Source: Cyprinodon diabolis (lineage: Eukaryota > Chordata > Actinopteri > Cyprinodontiformes > Cyprinodontidae). Taken from it: a DNA stretch of 64,000 nt. Made by a program: the position numbers and the translations under genes. Each line of letters opens with the position of its first letter. Position 1 is the first letter of the stretch. The notes below the pieces were generated by a model. That model saw nothing but the letters and a program-made list of their open reading frames with translations. It searched no databases and was not told the origin of the DNA. This document shows, piece by piece, positions 1 through 27,115 of this stretch. Location of the stretch: contig CM060072.1 of assembly GCA_030533445.1 (NCBI GenBank), positions 13,297,875-13,361,874 of the forward strand, read 5' to 3'.

Positions 1-14466
<14,466 letters not shown>

Positions 14467-14760
14467 TTCTGTGCTTTAAGAAAAAAAATAAATAACAGCA
14501 ACAGTTACTGTTTTTTTCTACGGAAACGGTGATAATTCTAGTTGACGAAGCGGTTTGTTGTTTACTTCTTCACTGCGGATCCTACCCGCTGTCCAGTAAA
14601 CGCACCTCCAGCTGTCAGAGATCACTGTATGATTTGACGGAGGAGTGGAAACTGAAGAAGGGGAGGGAAAGGCGTCAACCGGGGAGTCTATAAAGACACA
14701 CCGTGATACGCCCGCTACTTCCGGAAAATACCGTCAAAATAAAAGCTTTGCTGCTAGAGC
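14467..14760 (-). promoter_or_regulatory. ppp2ca: ppp2ca 5' UTR and promoter region
   Basis: The ~300 bases upstream of the ppp2ca ATG are richer in G+C and CpG than the surroundings and contain a CTTCCGG (ETS-type) motif near 14718. Directly upstream of the ATG, the minus strand reads a pyrimidine tract then CTTAAAG, which could be the 3' splice site of a 5' UTR intron. The transcription start cannot be fixed from sequence. Confidence 0.45.
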
Positions 14761-17700
14761 GAAAGAAAAGTTTGTTGAGAAGAGAAGCAAATCAGTTTAG
14801 TTTACACCGTGTTTTCATGGGGGCACACAAAACCATAAAACAAAAAATAAAGATAATCATTTAAAATATATTAAGAGAGCCAAAGAGCTACAGGTGGCTC
14901 TGAACTGAATCAATTTAGTTTAATTAAAATTTGATTTTGTTCTAGTAATAAATTAGGATTTTTGGCTTGAAAATTTAATTTTTACTTTACCTAAAATAGC
15001 AATACCTTAAAATTGGAAAAAGGTAACTGAAATAATTTGGCGCTGTATAAATATCTACTAAAACATCAATTTAAAGTTATGCTTTGGATTATTAGATCAA
15101 TCTACATTCAGAACCCAGAAATATGACATGTTTTTAGTAATATGTAAATAATACTCTTGATGTAATCACAGTAAATGTGAATAACTAAGAAAACATGGAT
15201 ATAAATACTATAAAAGAATTGATTCAGAGTTGCTTAAAATGAATTATCAAATATCATAAGGTTGTTTGTCTTTCTGCTTCAATTTTGCATATGTACTTTC
15301 TTGAAATTTAGTGAAAATAATTATTGAATTATTTAAAAGAAAATTATAAAAGTAAGTCAGAATTCTGAGAAAAAAGTCAGAATTCTGACTATATGTATAT
15401 ATATACTTTTTTCTTTTCTTTTTTTTTTTACTAAAATCATTGCAATAAAACCCCTGCTCTGTGAAATTAACACTTCCGGTCTGTCACATAACTATTTTCT
15501 GCAGCTTGACTCATCAGCAGAAAGCGGTTGACACAAATAGAAGATGGGAGGGATAACAGCTGCTCTCTCATTGGCTCACTGCTCTGCTTCCTTCTGTCTG
15601 TGATTGGCTCCCAGTTTAACTGAGAGGTTATCAGCCTGCAGGCTGAATACATCACCGCTCCCTGGAACTTTACCTCTGATGCGAATTTTATATTGTAGCG
15701 ATGATGTCACCAGATGTGAGCCAAGCCAAGTAAACAAAGCAGAAGGCATGACCTTTAACCCGTGACCAGAAGCCGTCCTGTTTGAATCATATGAAATCAG
15801 CTTCTCTTTTAGACGTGCACAGACGCACGTAAGCACAATCTTCAAGATGCATGAGATTTTGATTTCACTGAATAAGCAAAAAAAAAAAAAAAGTACTAAT
15901 TGTTTTTTATCAAGCACTTTTGCGTCAAAAGCAGGAAAAATGGGAAGCAGATATTACTCTCAGATGCAATTCATTTGAATTCAGGTCAAAATTATGCCTA
16001 GATTTATCAGTAATCCTCAAGAACCTTGTGAACAATCTGATATAGAATTTGCTCACACACATTAACCTATTGTGAAAGCTGGTCAGTCTTGATAAACACG
16101 TTCTAGGGGGCCTGGGAGGGCCAAGTGTTTTTATGGGCCACAGAACAAAAGAATAACAAATGCACAGAAAAAAAAAAAAAAAGATGAAAACTGTGATCCT
16201 AAATACAACTATTCCTAAAAGTTGACTGTTATTGCTAAATAATTAAGTGAATAGCAATGGCAAAATATTTGCCCAGGAAATAGTGGTCTTACCCGTAAGC
16301 CCATGCCATTAAAATACATTGATTTAGTGTTACAAAAAAAATCCTGAACATAAATCTACATTTTTAGTGTATTTTTTCAGAGTATAGGGCCATGACAGAA
16401 CCAGGACTAATTATTAGGGGCATCGGCTCCTGTTGGTCCTTACCTAGGATTGCACATGGTACTTGTCATCAATATATGTTCAATTTTAGAAACACAAAAA
16501 AGAAAGTTGCTAAAAGGAGATGTTCCTACACAATATTTGGTTGTATCCTGTTCAACAAGATAAAGCTTTTATTTTTCTATCTTTTATGTTTCTTTGCTAT
16601 TTCAGCTGCAATCCTTTAGCTTTAGACACAGAGCCTACCTTTAACAGGAGGATTTCCCATGCCAGCTTTGCACATCTACAGACTGAAGTCCGCTAGAAAT
16701 CAAGTCCTCTGTGAAAATTAGCTAAGATTGATAAAAAATAAAACAAATTTTAAAAAAGCAGGTTTTGCCACATTTTCATAATTTCATTTTGCTCTTGGCT
16801 TTACCTGATTTGGTTAAAAAAAATGTAATCATTCGGCTGCATATTTATTTTTTCCCCTGCTTAATGTTGAACCTTCACCACAGTCTCCAGTCTTTTATAG
16901 CCTAGCAGGTTTAGGTTTTTCTTTAGTATTCTACTTAAGACCATCCATCCTATAAAATCATGGTGATTCTATACAAAGGCTTATTATTTGTCTAATTTAA
17001 AGACTTTATCTTTATTACTGAAGGGTTTTTTTAAGCTTTTATTTGCAGCTTTCAGTGAGTATTTAACAAGAAAGCACATAGCTGCTTTGTGTTTTACAAA
17101 TAAAGAAACCCGGCTGCAACCTTTAAATAATTTCAAATACACCTTATCTCAATTTGAATCTCTAGACTTTGAATGAAATGTATTCTCACTTTCATGCTTG
17201 TTTTGTAGATTGTATGTAAAAAAAAAAAAATTACATCAACACTACATGGAAAATTATCTTTATACGTATCCATTTCAAGGACATTTTCCATGTCCTTTTG
17301 CAACATCAGGTTACCAGTCTCTCACATATAACCTGTATCTATTCTCAGAGAGTGACAAGCATCTTTTAGGTCCTTGTGTTTCGCATTAACAATTCATTAG
17401 TTACTTTTTGAAAAGCCCTGTCAAGCAGATCGGCTATGTTTCCAACCTGACATAGTAGCTCGGCCCCCAAACGTGAGAACGCTGCTTGTAGTTTATCACC
17501 TCTGGAGCGGAGCTATAGGTAGAGCAGAAGTAAAATGGGGCCTTGTTTCTCCTAGGTCCATATTAAACATTTTTAGTGTTTGAAGGTCTGTTTTGCGCAG
17601 AAGACAACAACACCGAAATGTTGGAGCGCCAACATAAGAGAGCCCAGAATTGGACAAACCCTCGCTATGGCACTCATTGGAGGCAGAAAACAGGACAGAA

Positions 17701-19051
17701 TTGTTTCATAGCCAAAGAAAAGCCTGCGAAAAATTGTGACAAATGGGAAAGTAGTCTGTTTATCTCCTTAGCAAATTAGTTCACTTTGAGGATAATAAAA
17801 TGGATCAAAATATTGAGTCCTTTGTCATTACTTATTTCCAGTTGTGTTTCTAAATTGTCTATTAGCCATAGAAAGCACAGATATGTTAAACTGTTTGCCT
17901 TTCCTAGATGAAACCATAAAAAGTTATTTAATTGTCATTAATAATGTGAAATTACCTCTTTACCATAAAAAGTCCTGGCTTAGTGTCTGTGTTTAGCTGT
18001 GTATTTTCCTTGGGAAAAACCACTGATGGAACTTTTTTATTGCTGTTTTTTATTTTCTCATAGAAAGTACTCCTTGGTCAGTGTGATGTTTGTTTTCCTG
18101 TGTTAGCTTAGTCTCATCTTAAATTAAAGGCAGTCAATGGAGATTGCCACTTGAACTGTTCTTTGTTATGGCGGGTTTCTTAAGGCCCCCTATACTTGTT
18201 TGTACTAAGTCCACAAACCTCCCCCAGACATATACACAATGCCACACTATAAACTGCTGAACGGATGAAAACTCTGTATTAACTACATACAGGTTGAATA
18301 TAAGGCCCAGAAATGACAGCCCCACATTTGTCTTTTAAGTGTTTGTCTTTGATTGGTGTGTTTTGTTTTGATTTGATGTTGATGTACAGCCTACTTTGCT
18401 TTTCAGTTACCTTTTTGTTAGGCCTGAGCAGACAAAACTACTCTGTGTTGCCATATCTGTGTTTCAGGTTTTCTTGTGTTTATCTTTATAGCATTTCCTT
18501 TCATTTTGTTCCGACAATATCAGTTCAAAATTTTTATACTTTCTATAATTTCTCTATTTTTAATGCTGTTATTTGTGCATTTGTTATCATTTCAATTACA
18601 TCTATATTAGTTTTTTCTCTATGGTGAAAAAAATCTAGCATGATTCAATTCACCATTAATCAAGCAAAATTGTCTCTCTTCCTTAGTCTCTCTGCAGTCC
18701 TTGTGCCCCAGCTCCTTCACATCATCTCATGATTTACTCATTTTACATTCTGTTGCTCCACTTTTCCTTCATTATATATACACATTGGTTCCCGACGTTC
18801 CCCGCTGGATTATTCTGTTCTATCTGTTTAATGTCTGTACCATTTCCATGCTTGTTATCTCTCCCTGTTACTGTCTGGTTCTCCATCTACGGCCATGTTT
18901 GGTTCTTCTCCATTTGTGCTGTAGGTTTCTAACTTTGGTTATCATTAAATTCTTTCAATTCACCTTGCTCCTTCCGAGATGCTGTCTGTGCTGTAGTGCA
19001 ATTCAAAATCCACCCATTATGACACTGTTCTCTAGTAAAAACTTTAAACGT
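14761..19051. other. Intergenic; mostly AT-rich, nothing coding recognised
   Basis: Between ppp2ca and the first SINE. It contains a short piece of the GTCAGAATTCTGA minisatellite (15352-15389), A/T homopolymers and a T-rich stretch (18300-19000) that opens hydrophobic frames without family resemblance. CDKL3, which lies here in mammals, was not recognised. Confidence 0.6.
15352..15389. repeat. Two-unit fragment of the GTCAGAATTCTGA minisatellite
   Basis: Two adjacent copies of the palindromic unit seen in the MITEs at 13429-14064 and 29054-29412, here without the terminal inverted repeats and followed by a short TA run. Confidence 0.8.
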
Positions 19052-19265
19052 GGGGAGTGGCAGCATAGTGGTTAGAGCATTGTGCTTGGAATCCAGAGGT
19101 TCTGAGTTCAAGCCCCACTCCCACAGACTGCCAGTCTGGGTCTCTGAGCCAGACCCTTAACCCCACACTGCTCATTGTGCACCCTCCCACTGCTCCCCAA
19201 ATGGGATGGGTTAAATGCAGAGGTAAATTTCTCCAATGTGAGATCAATTAAGTTCAGTTATTTTA
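19052..19265 (+). mobile_element. tRNA-derived SINE, family A, copy 1
   Basis: The head resembles a tRNA gene: A-box-like TGGCAGCATAGTGGTTAGAG and B-box-like GAGTTCAAGCC at 19104-19114, the two promoter boxes of RNA polymerase III. The body runs CTGAGCCAGACCCTTAACCC, CACTGCTCC and GGGATGGGTTAAATGCAGAG, ending AAGTTCA. The same body is found at 26889-27115. Not a functional tRNA: the head lacks a full cloverleaf. Confidence 0.85.
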
Positions 19266-19383
19266 TTATTTTTTTATCTTTAAGTTTGCTGGAATCAGTA
19301 GTGGCTCTAGACCAAATTTGTCAATGTTTTTTCATTGGGGACGACAACAAAGGAAACAAAACAGGACAGTAGTTTAAATATTA

Positions 19384-19606
19384 GGTACTGTAAAAGGCCT
19401 GTAAGTATATAAACACATTTTACAGTCAGAGGACTCAAAAGCATTTGACACTACATTCAATATAGGCTGGTGTACACAAATGCACCTAGGGTCTCTGACT
19501 ACCATAAGTGAAGTGTCTCCCCCTTGGAGACAGCTGAGACTGACAGAGCTGGGATTCAAACCGGCGACCTTCCAGTTGGAGGACAAACTACTGCCAATGT
19601 CGCCCC
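19384..19606 (-). mobile_element. tRNA-derived SINE, family B, reverse copy
   Basis: On the minus strand it begins GGGGCGACATTGGCAGTAG, has a B-box GGTTTGAATCCC, and ends in a TATATACTTACAGGCC-type tail. Head and tail match the plus-strand copy at 54020-54316. Partial relatives lie at 20890-21098 and 23938-24012. Confidence 0.75.
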
Positions 19607-20099
19607 ATAGCTTGGGCTGTGGAGCTCAAGTTCGTGCCTCCTGAAAACTATGATTATATCTCAGTACATAGCTGAAGCTAAAAGTGTAACAGCTTAACTT
19701 TCAGATTTTTGTTACAATAAAAACTTAAAGGTAAAAACAGGAAATTAGTCCAAGGAATACAGTTTCCGTTCCAGCACACAACTTAAAAAAAAAGATTTAG
19801 TATTATTGTCTTCAGTACAGGGACACTGCCCCCTGTTGATCTCTGTATAGAACAGCCCATGGCTGGAACTCTAAATCTTTTCTCCTGCGAGAACTATTGT
19901 GTTAATGGATTTGGCGAAGGGCCGCCTTGCTAAGACACACAGTTCTGGTTTATGGTTTCTGTATTTTTGCTTTATCATTAAATTTTTCAAGAAATCGTAT
20001 CTGACTCTTCAGCTCTGCAGTTGGGTTCTCAACAAGAATGAACTAATCCCGACACATTTTTAATATCAGGCCAAATGTACTGCTTTTGGAACAATTTCC

Positions 20100-20412
20100 T
20101 GTGGCTGCAAGGCGCTACAGTAGGTAGCTCTGCTGCCTTGCAGTAAGAGGGTTCTAGGTTCGATTGACCCAGGGTCTTTCTATATGGAGCATGTTCTTCC
20201 TGTGCATGCGTGGGTTCTCTCCAGGTACTCCGGCTTCCTCCCATAGTCCAAAAACATGACTGTTAGGTTATTTGGCAACTCTATTATTTGGCGACAGACT
20301 TACAACCTGTCCAGGGAGTACCCCGTCTCTCTCCCATAGACTGTCAGAGATAGGCACGGGCCCCACCGCAACTCTGACAAGGACTAAGCATGAGAAGATG
20401 GATGGATGGAGC
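20100..20412 (+). mobile_element. tRNA-derived SINE-like repeat with (ATGG)n tail
   Basis: Contains a B-box-like GGTTCGATTGA (20158-20168), the teleost-typical phrase GCGTGGGTTCTCTCCAGGTA followed by CTCCGGCTTCCTCCCA, and a 3' ATGGATGGATGGA tail. This is a third SINE type, distinct from families A and B. Confidence 0.7.
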
Positions 20413-20889
20413 ATTTGCCTATTTTGCCTTTTGGTAATTTCTTCTGATTATTCCATGATGTCAAACTGGCAGCCTTAAAATACATCCAAATTTGTGCCTA
20501 TCCTCTATTCTCTGTGCAAGACCTTGTGCAGGCAACAGTTATAAACAACAACTTTAAAGGATTTAATGACACAAGTAAATAAATGATTGATTCTTTTGTG
20601 ATTAGAGGGGAAATCCAGAATGGCACTGTTCAGGAAAGGTGACGGAAGAAACTATTTGAGTGTTATATGATGGAGATGATGAAAGAGGAACTTATTTTCC
20701 TAATGATGGGAGGGGATGAGAATACCCTGAGAAGCTGAGATCAGCAGATGATTTTAAGTGGTGCTTATCAGTAATGGTTTATGATCTTCTTTTGAGGAGA
20801 GGCTGGATGAAACGGTGTGGCATTCAATGGTGAGTACCGTGCCGGGATATGGGAGAGTCCAAACAGCGTGAACAAGGGGAGCAGCCAGT

Positions 20890-21098
20890 GGGGCAACAGT
20901 GGCTAAGGAGGGCTAGTTCAAACAGTCAGTCATTGGGATGTGTCTTTGGTCAAGACATGTCACCTGTATTGCCTACTGATGGTGGTCAAGGTGCCTTAGT
21001 ATAGCAGGATATAGCTTCTGTCCGTCAGTCTGTCCCAGGCTTTGTAGCCCTCCAAAAATCAATGTGGGCATGAGTGGGTGAATGACTGAATAGTAGCC
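20890..21098 (+). mobile_element. SINE family B fragment
   Basis: Carries GGGGCAACAGTGGCTAAGG and CACCTGTATTGCCTACTGAT followed by GGTGGTCA, matching the head and middle of the copy at 54020-54316. The 3' tail is missing or degraded. Confidence 0.6.
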
Positions 21099-23937
21099 AA
21101 CATAAACTATTTGTCATCAGAGTATGAGGGGATTCATAAAGGCAGTTTGGTTGTCCAGCGATTGCTGCAAGAAGGCAGAGAACTAGAATCTAGGAAGTAA
21201 GGGAGAACTATTAACAGGCATCTTGAAAAGGGGTAAAATAGCTACTCAGAGAGCAAAACAATCTGCCATCTACATCTGGGGATTTTTTTTAGCTTCTCCT
21301 GATTGGTTTACAGGCTGTGAGAATAGCCCCACTGGTCACACCCTGCAGTCGGAGAAGGTAGAGACACAGACACCAACCTCCATACAGCCCTGTGGATATA
21401 CTGCCTCCATTCAAGCCCAGTATTTTAAGCTACATTAACATTTGATATAAGAAATATTCTCACTGTCTATGTTTTGGAATTTAAAAAGTAAAATTAGCTC
21501 TGGCAATCCTAATTGACTTAAACAGGAAAAAAGATTACCTGATATAATTCTAGAAGGTGAGAATAAAGTATTATGTGTTACATGGGTTTCAGCTTATAGT
21601 GTATAAACTGTCCTTCAGGATACACAAAAGGAAACAGGGGGATTGCATATGAATGCCAAAGTTGTTACGATTTAGCGTCATGCTTAAATCCAGTGCTGAC
21701 AAACCGTCCCAAACATTAGTTTTAGGATATAAAGGGAATGACCTGTTGGTCAGCATTACATAAGAGGACAGGAAACATCCCCATGTAATGTAATACAGAA
21801 GCTTAATCCAAAGTATTAGGAACTGCATGACATTTTCCAGGAGGATCAAGCTGCAGTTTGTGCTGTCATTCAAACCTTTGAGCAGTAAGTTTGACTTTTT
21901 GTGCTGCTGCTGCAGCTGGTACAAGGCAAATAGTTAATTAAATCCAGAAACAAAGGTACATGCTTCTTGCTTGATGCAAAAGCCCAGCTGTCAGAAGGAT
22001 AAAACTGCTTGTAAACAACCAGCTCACTAACATGGGGCTGGGTGATGCTGCAAGGGAGACCGGATGGTGACAATATGATTGCTATGGAAAGTTGGACATG
22101 AAACACACAACAAAACCCAAGGGGATGAGACCTTATGTTTCTTCCAAAAATATCAGCCAGGGGTTGTAACAAATTAGCCTGTTGCGCTACATTAGTAAAA
22201 CATTACATCACATGGTGCATTGTGAAATCATCTGATGACCTGTGCATGATCAACTGAAAACACAAGGGGCTGTCATAAGTGAGAGATTATTGTCCTTTAT
22301 CAGTGATTATCATAAGTAAACAGTTATTTGTTTTCAAACTTCCTGCTTAAAAATTGTTGATGCATGGGATAAAAAAAAAAAGGCTGATTAGATCTCTCAA
22401 GCCAATCGGCCAATCAGATTCACCCAATGGAGCACTTTTAAGGTCCCTTTTTACAGGTTGGATTAAATATAGAAAAATAATGACATGCATCCAAATGTGC
22501 CCGTATCTCTTTCTACCAATCAGAATCCACCACTTTACCCAGGATCCCTGAAACCATGACAACAACAGAATACCTTTTCTACTCTGGATCTCCAGCTCCA
22601 TCTGGTGTTTGAAAAGAGGAAGTCCAAAGCTGCCTCATTTCAGCTGTTTATAAAAATGCTACAAATTTAAAGTGAATGTTTTGGGTCAACATCTTTCCCT
22701 AACTTCTCTACATCAACTGATAAATCAAACTCGCTTAGCTTTAGTTGGATAACCCGAGTTAGGGCAAAAGAAAAAGAAATGGGAAGATAAACAGACTTTT
22801 AAAGCATCTGAAATGTAAGACATAGAGAGAGCTGGGAGGACAAAATTGCCCTTCCTGATGCAATGTGGGTTTTCTTTTTAGCAACTACTATTCTTTACAG
22901 GTGCAGAGCTTAGTGATTTCAGTAAATCATATAATGAGGATGTTTCAGGCCTTGTGCCTTTAAGAATCCAAGCACCGCACATTTTAGTGATGAGTCAGAC
23001 AAACAATGAAATCCATTTCCCCTAGGAAAACGATAAAAAGCCAATGTCTTGTTGGGGGAGATGAACCCATTTACACTTGGATGCATTCAGAGTGTGATAC
23101 AGGTACAGCCTACACAGATTGCTGGAAGATGGCATTTAACAGTCCTCCCTCACCTACATTTTTTGTGGTACAACACCTTTTTCCCTACTTAAAACCGGCT
23201 GAAGGAAATCAGTTGAGTATAGTTTCACTTCATTATAATATGGCCATTCTGTGAAGACAACAGAGGTTTATTAGAGAACATTTGTTAACAAACACCATCA
23301 TGAACACAAATGAACACAGAAGACATAGAGAAAGTAGACTTGTAATCTTGTGGACTTTGATTGTTTTTATTATGATCTAGATGTATTTTTTCAATGCCTA
23401 TTCTAAATACATCAAATTGTGGCTATTCTTGGCTTCTACCCCTTTACCTTTAAGGTGTCAGCTAAAAAAGAAGACTAACAAAGGTGGGAAAGGAACTCCT
23501 GCTGTTCTGAATTTGGATAGCCTTTGCAGACATTATTACACTACAAACACACACAAGGGTAATGCTTGTTAAATTGAGACTGCAGCCTTCCAAAAAAAGA
23601 ACTATAAAAACAAAAGTTAAACAAATGTCACAAAAGGTTGAAACTCTCCATATTAAACATCCCAAAATATCAAGATTCATAATGAGTCACACAGTGCATG
23701 TCACAAAATGATGTGTTTTTGTTAAATTTGGTGTGGTGGCTGTACCTATATGCTCTTTCATGCAAAGCGTTGCAGGAACTAAAGAAGGTCCCTATGTTAA
23801 ATCAAATATTGAAGCATCCAGTTTTCTATACCTACTTCTTTTCTTAATGCTAGCACTATTCTGATAGCACTTGCCATGGCAACCAGTGACATATTTCTGC
23901 TTTTTTAGTGTCCGTACAAATTTGAATTATTTGGAAG

Positions 23938-24012
23938 CAGCCAGTGTGCCCCAGGGCAGCTGTGGCTACAATGTAGCTTGCCACTATCAGTGACCGAATG
24001 GGTGAAAGACTG
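23938..24012 (+). mobile_element. SINE family B fragment (central part)
   Basis: The phrase CCCCAGGGCAGCTGTGGCTA then CAATGTAGCTTGCCACTATC matches the centre of the 54020-54316 SINE. It lies directly against the foldback at 24033. Confidence 0.6.
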
Positions 24013-24032
24013 AGTGTAGCTTAGATTGGGCC

Positions 24033-24146
24033 TTTGGCATTTACTTAATCATATTTAGTTACTGTAACGCAATTGTTTTATGTCCTACCCTGCTAAAACG
24101 AAACAATTGTGTTAAAATATTGAAATATGATTAAGTAAATGCCAAA
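24033..24146. repeat. Foldback element with perfect 24-bp arms
   Basis: Left arm TTTGGCATTTACTTAATC... (24033-24056) is exactly complementary to 24123-24146. Similarity continues inward through CAATTGTTT on both sides. Probably a very short MITE; nested beside or within the SINE remnant. Confidence 0.7.
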
Positions 24147-25504
24147 AACGATTGTATTATTTTTTCTCTTTGGCACTATGCATGTGAACAGTGGGATATT
24201 TAAGAACCCTTGCAGTTATTTGCAGCAAAACTGTTTGTTTGTTTGTCTTGAAAAATTAGGTGTAAATCCTGTTTCCTTCTTTCACAAATTGATTATGTGC
24301 TGCTTAAAGTTAGTTTAGCACTGCATTTTAAAATATATATGTTTGTTTTTTTTGTGGTAGAAAATGTATGTCAGATACCATACTTGATTTAAATGGTTTC
24401 TTTCAGGCTCAGCAAACTTTTATTATTTTACATTTATCACAATTATTTTTCCTACACTTCATCTTAAGAGATAATAAATCTAGAAGTGTTCTACAAAGTA
24501 AAAGCAAGAAATAAACTTTAAATTTCAGCCTGCAACATTATAAAAACAGAAAAACACAAAGAGCCTCAATTACACAGTTCCTCAGATATAAAATAAATAC
24601 CTAAAAACAGATTATGCATGTAATAGAGGACCATAAAATATTACTTGACTAAAGCTTGCTTAAATGAAGTGGTATTTCTACATACAGTTAAATACTCACA
24701 TGATACATAATATCTACTAAAAGAAATTCATTTATTCCAATGTATTATTATAACAATAATTAACAGGTAATTTGTTTTGTTCATGTGGGAACATTGCGCA
24801 CTAATTCAAACAGCATAACAATTATATGTATAACAAACCATGAGATCACTGCTGTTAGAGCAGCTCTTTTTAAAATAGTGTATCATTAATTTCTGCGCCA
24901 TCAGTTCTGATATTGCTTATTTCTGGAAATTCAGTTTGTACACAAAAAATGCACTAGATTACAGACTTTATAAAAAGACAGATTTTAACCTGTTTGAATC
25001 CCTTCACAGCCTTTATTGACACCAACTTCAGCAAACTGGGCTAAGAAGCCACAACACTGACATTGGCTGACCCATCCAGCACTGTAATTTAATTACTTCA
25101 GCCTGTGCAGGTCTAATGTGACACTGCAGCTTTCATGAGACGATCAGCTTTTTTTCACCTTGAAGGTCTGCTCTTCTCCAGTTGCTCCAGTTGCTGCACA
25201 TGCTGCCTTCTTCATCAGGTCTCCCAGCATTAAGAAATGACCATCAGATCCAGCAATGGCTGGTTTACCCTTCGAGTTAGATTGGTCAGGGAAGAGTATT
25301 TAGTTTTTTGAACAGGGAAAATGTTTAATAGAAGAGAATTAATCACAATGGAAAACATAATTTCATTCAGACGTGTTGACTTTGACTTCATGACTTGAGC
25401 CAGACTTGAACTGCAGATTTAATGACTTGAATAAACTATTTATCTGTATCATTTGTTTCCTCACGTTTCAGGGATAGCTCATTTTCACCCGCTAATGATC
25501 CAGC

Positions 25505-25910
25505 TAATGATCTACAATGGAACGGTCCATAAATAAACATATCCAGGTGTTAGAACAGCCAAGTCAAAGGCCAGACCTGAATCTGATCTGTGGAAAGAGC
25601 TTAAAACCGATTTTCACAAATGTTCTCCATTAAACCTCACTGAGCTTGAGCTGTTTTGCAGGAAAGATGGACCAAAATTTCAGTCTCTAGATGTGCAAAA
25701 CTGATAGAGACATACCCCAAGCGACTTGTTTTTCAGTATATATATTTTTTTAAGTTTAAAGTTTCCAATAAGTTTCGCAAAATTTCATCATTGTGTCCCA
25801 CTTGTAGTTGATTCTTCACAAAAAAATTACAATTTTATATCTGTGTTTCAACCCTGAAATGTGGCAAAAGGTTGGAAAGTTCAAGGGGGCCGAATACTTT
25901 CGCAAAGCAA
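25505..25910 (+). mobile_element. Tc1/mariner remnant, 3' end of transposase and right end
   Basis: Translated pieces resemble the end of a Tc1-type transposase (a proline-rich QP-S-Q-RPDLN segment, then [11 protein letters not shown]), interrupted by stops and frameshifts. It closes with GGGGGCCGAATACTTTCGCA, the usual right-end phrase of one fish Tc1 family. The 5' part is missing. Confidence 0.65.
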
Positions 25911-26155
25911 TGCAATGCACAATATTAGCATATTGTGATATGATAAAGTTCATTATTTTCCATAATTTAATGATAAACTTGAACAGTCATATATTTTAGA
26001 TTCATTGCACACTAACTGAAATATTCCAGGTCTTTTATTGTCTTAATACGGAGGATTTTGGCATACAGCTCATGAAAACCCAAAATTCCTATCTCACAAA
26101 ATTAGCATATTTCATCCGAACAATAAAGAAAAGTGTTCTTAATACAAAAAAAGTT
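25911..26155 (-). mobile_element. Terminal fragment of a second Tc1/mariner-like element
   Basis: Starts with ACAATATTAGCATATTGTG and contains AGATTCATTGCACACTAACT, TCATGAAAACCCAAAATTCC and AAAATTAGCATATTTCATCC. I recognise these as the end of an abundant teleost Tc1-like family. Only the terminal ~245 bp is here, abutting the preceding remnant. Confidence 0.6.
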
Positions 26156-26888
26156 GAAAATTAACAAATTATACAACCAGATGCTGCTGTTCAAAAGAAT
26201 GAGAAAGGATGGCCAGCATTTCCTTGCTGTCTATTAAAAGCATCACAGCTAAGCAGGGATTCTCTCTCCCTGCATAATTTGGCTGGATCAGAGGCTTTTG
26301 CCCAGCAGCTGGCAGAAACACACAGGGTAACCTTTTCCTCTACAAACCAACCAGTCAGACAATCGCAAAACAAGCCCCTTTATCAGTTCATGATGTTTTA
26401 GTCTGTTTAGAGTGATTTATGGTTCTTTAAAGTTAATCAAATACATTATTTTCTACAGCTTAAATGTAGAAAGAATCTACTAGAAGTAAACCATGGTCTA
26501 TAAATACAAGATGGATTACTTAAAGGAGCATGCCTTTAGCTGCTGGTTAAAAGGTGAAGTTGTGGCCACTATTTTCTGTAACAACATACAGTATATTGTT
26601 GATCCCAGCGACTGGGATCCTAAAGGAAAATTGTGAGAAGATGGATTAGGTGTGATAAATAGCGGATTTTCGTGTGCTGGAGCTTGGCCCAGCATGCAGT
26701 GGTGACTCATAGAGTGTGTTTGGATTTGCCATATGATGAATGTCTATTTCTGTACATGGAATCAAATAAGTGTTTTACTCTAAAAAATGGGATAAACAGT
26801 TAAAGCAAAAGTTCATACCATACCAAGTGAATTAAAGCTTAACACGTTAAATAGTTTTTTTGTTGTTTCTGAAGTAATAACTATAATA

Positions 26889-27115
26889 GGTGGAAATGTT
26901 TTCCTAGTGGTTAGAGCAGCGTGCTTGTGCTCTGAGAAGGTTGCAAGTACCTGGTTCGATCCCCACAGCCTGCACTCTGGGTTCCTGAGCAAAGCCCTGA
27001 ACCCCACTCTGCTCCCAGGGCGCCACACAATGGCAGCCCACTGCTCCCAAAGGGGATGGGTTATAATGCAGAAAGTTAATTTCTGCATTGTGGGACAAAA
27101 AAGTTCATTTTTTAT
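26889..27115 (+). mobile_element. tRNA-derived SINE, family A, copy 2
   Basis: CTAGTGGTTAGAGCAGCGTG forms the A-box region and GGTTCGATCCC (26953-26963) is a near-perfect B box. The body (CCTGAACCCCACTCTGCTCC, GGGGATGGGTTATAATGCAG) matches the copy at 19052-19265. Confidence 0.85.

Larger units (their letters stand above)
20413..25504. other. Intergenic; SINE B fragments and one foldback, otherwise nothing recognised
   Basis: Holds the family B remnants at 20890-21098 and 23938-24012 and the inverted repeat at 24033-24146. The rest is AT-rich and shows no coding exon or RNA gene that I recognise. Confidence 0.55.

Noticed and set aside
18313..19075. Two neighbouring hydrophobic open frames (104 and 124 codons)
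   Set aside because: The strand is T-rich, so hydrophobic codons dominate by chance; there is no membrane-protein family signature and the second runs into a SINE.
19052..27115. Possible tRNA genes at the A/B-box sequences
   Set aside because: The heads lack complete cloverleaf pairing and continue into shared SINE bodies, so they are SINE promoters and not tRNA genes.
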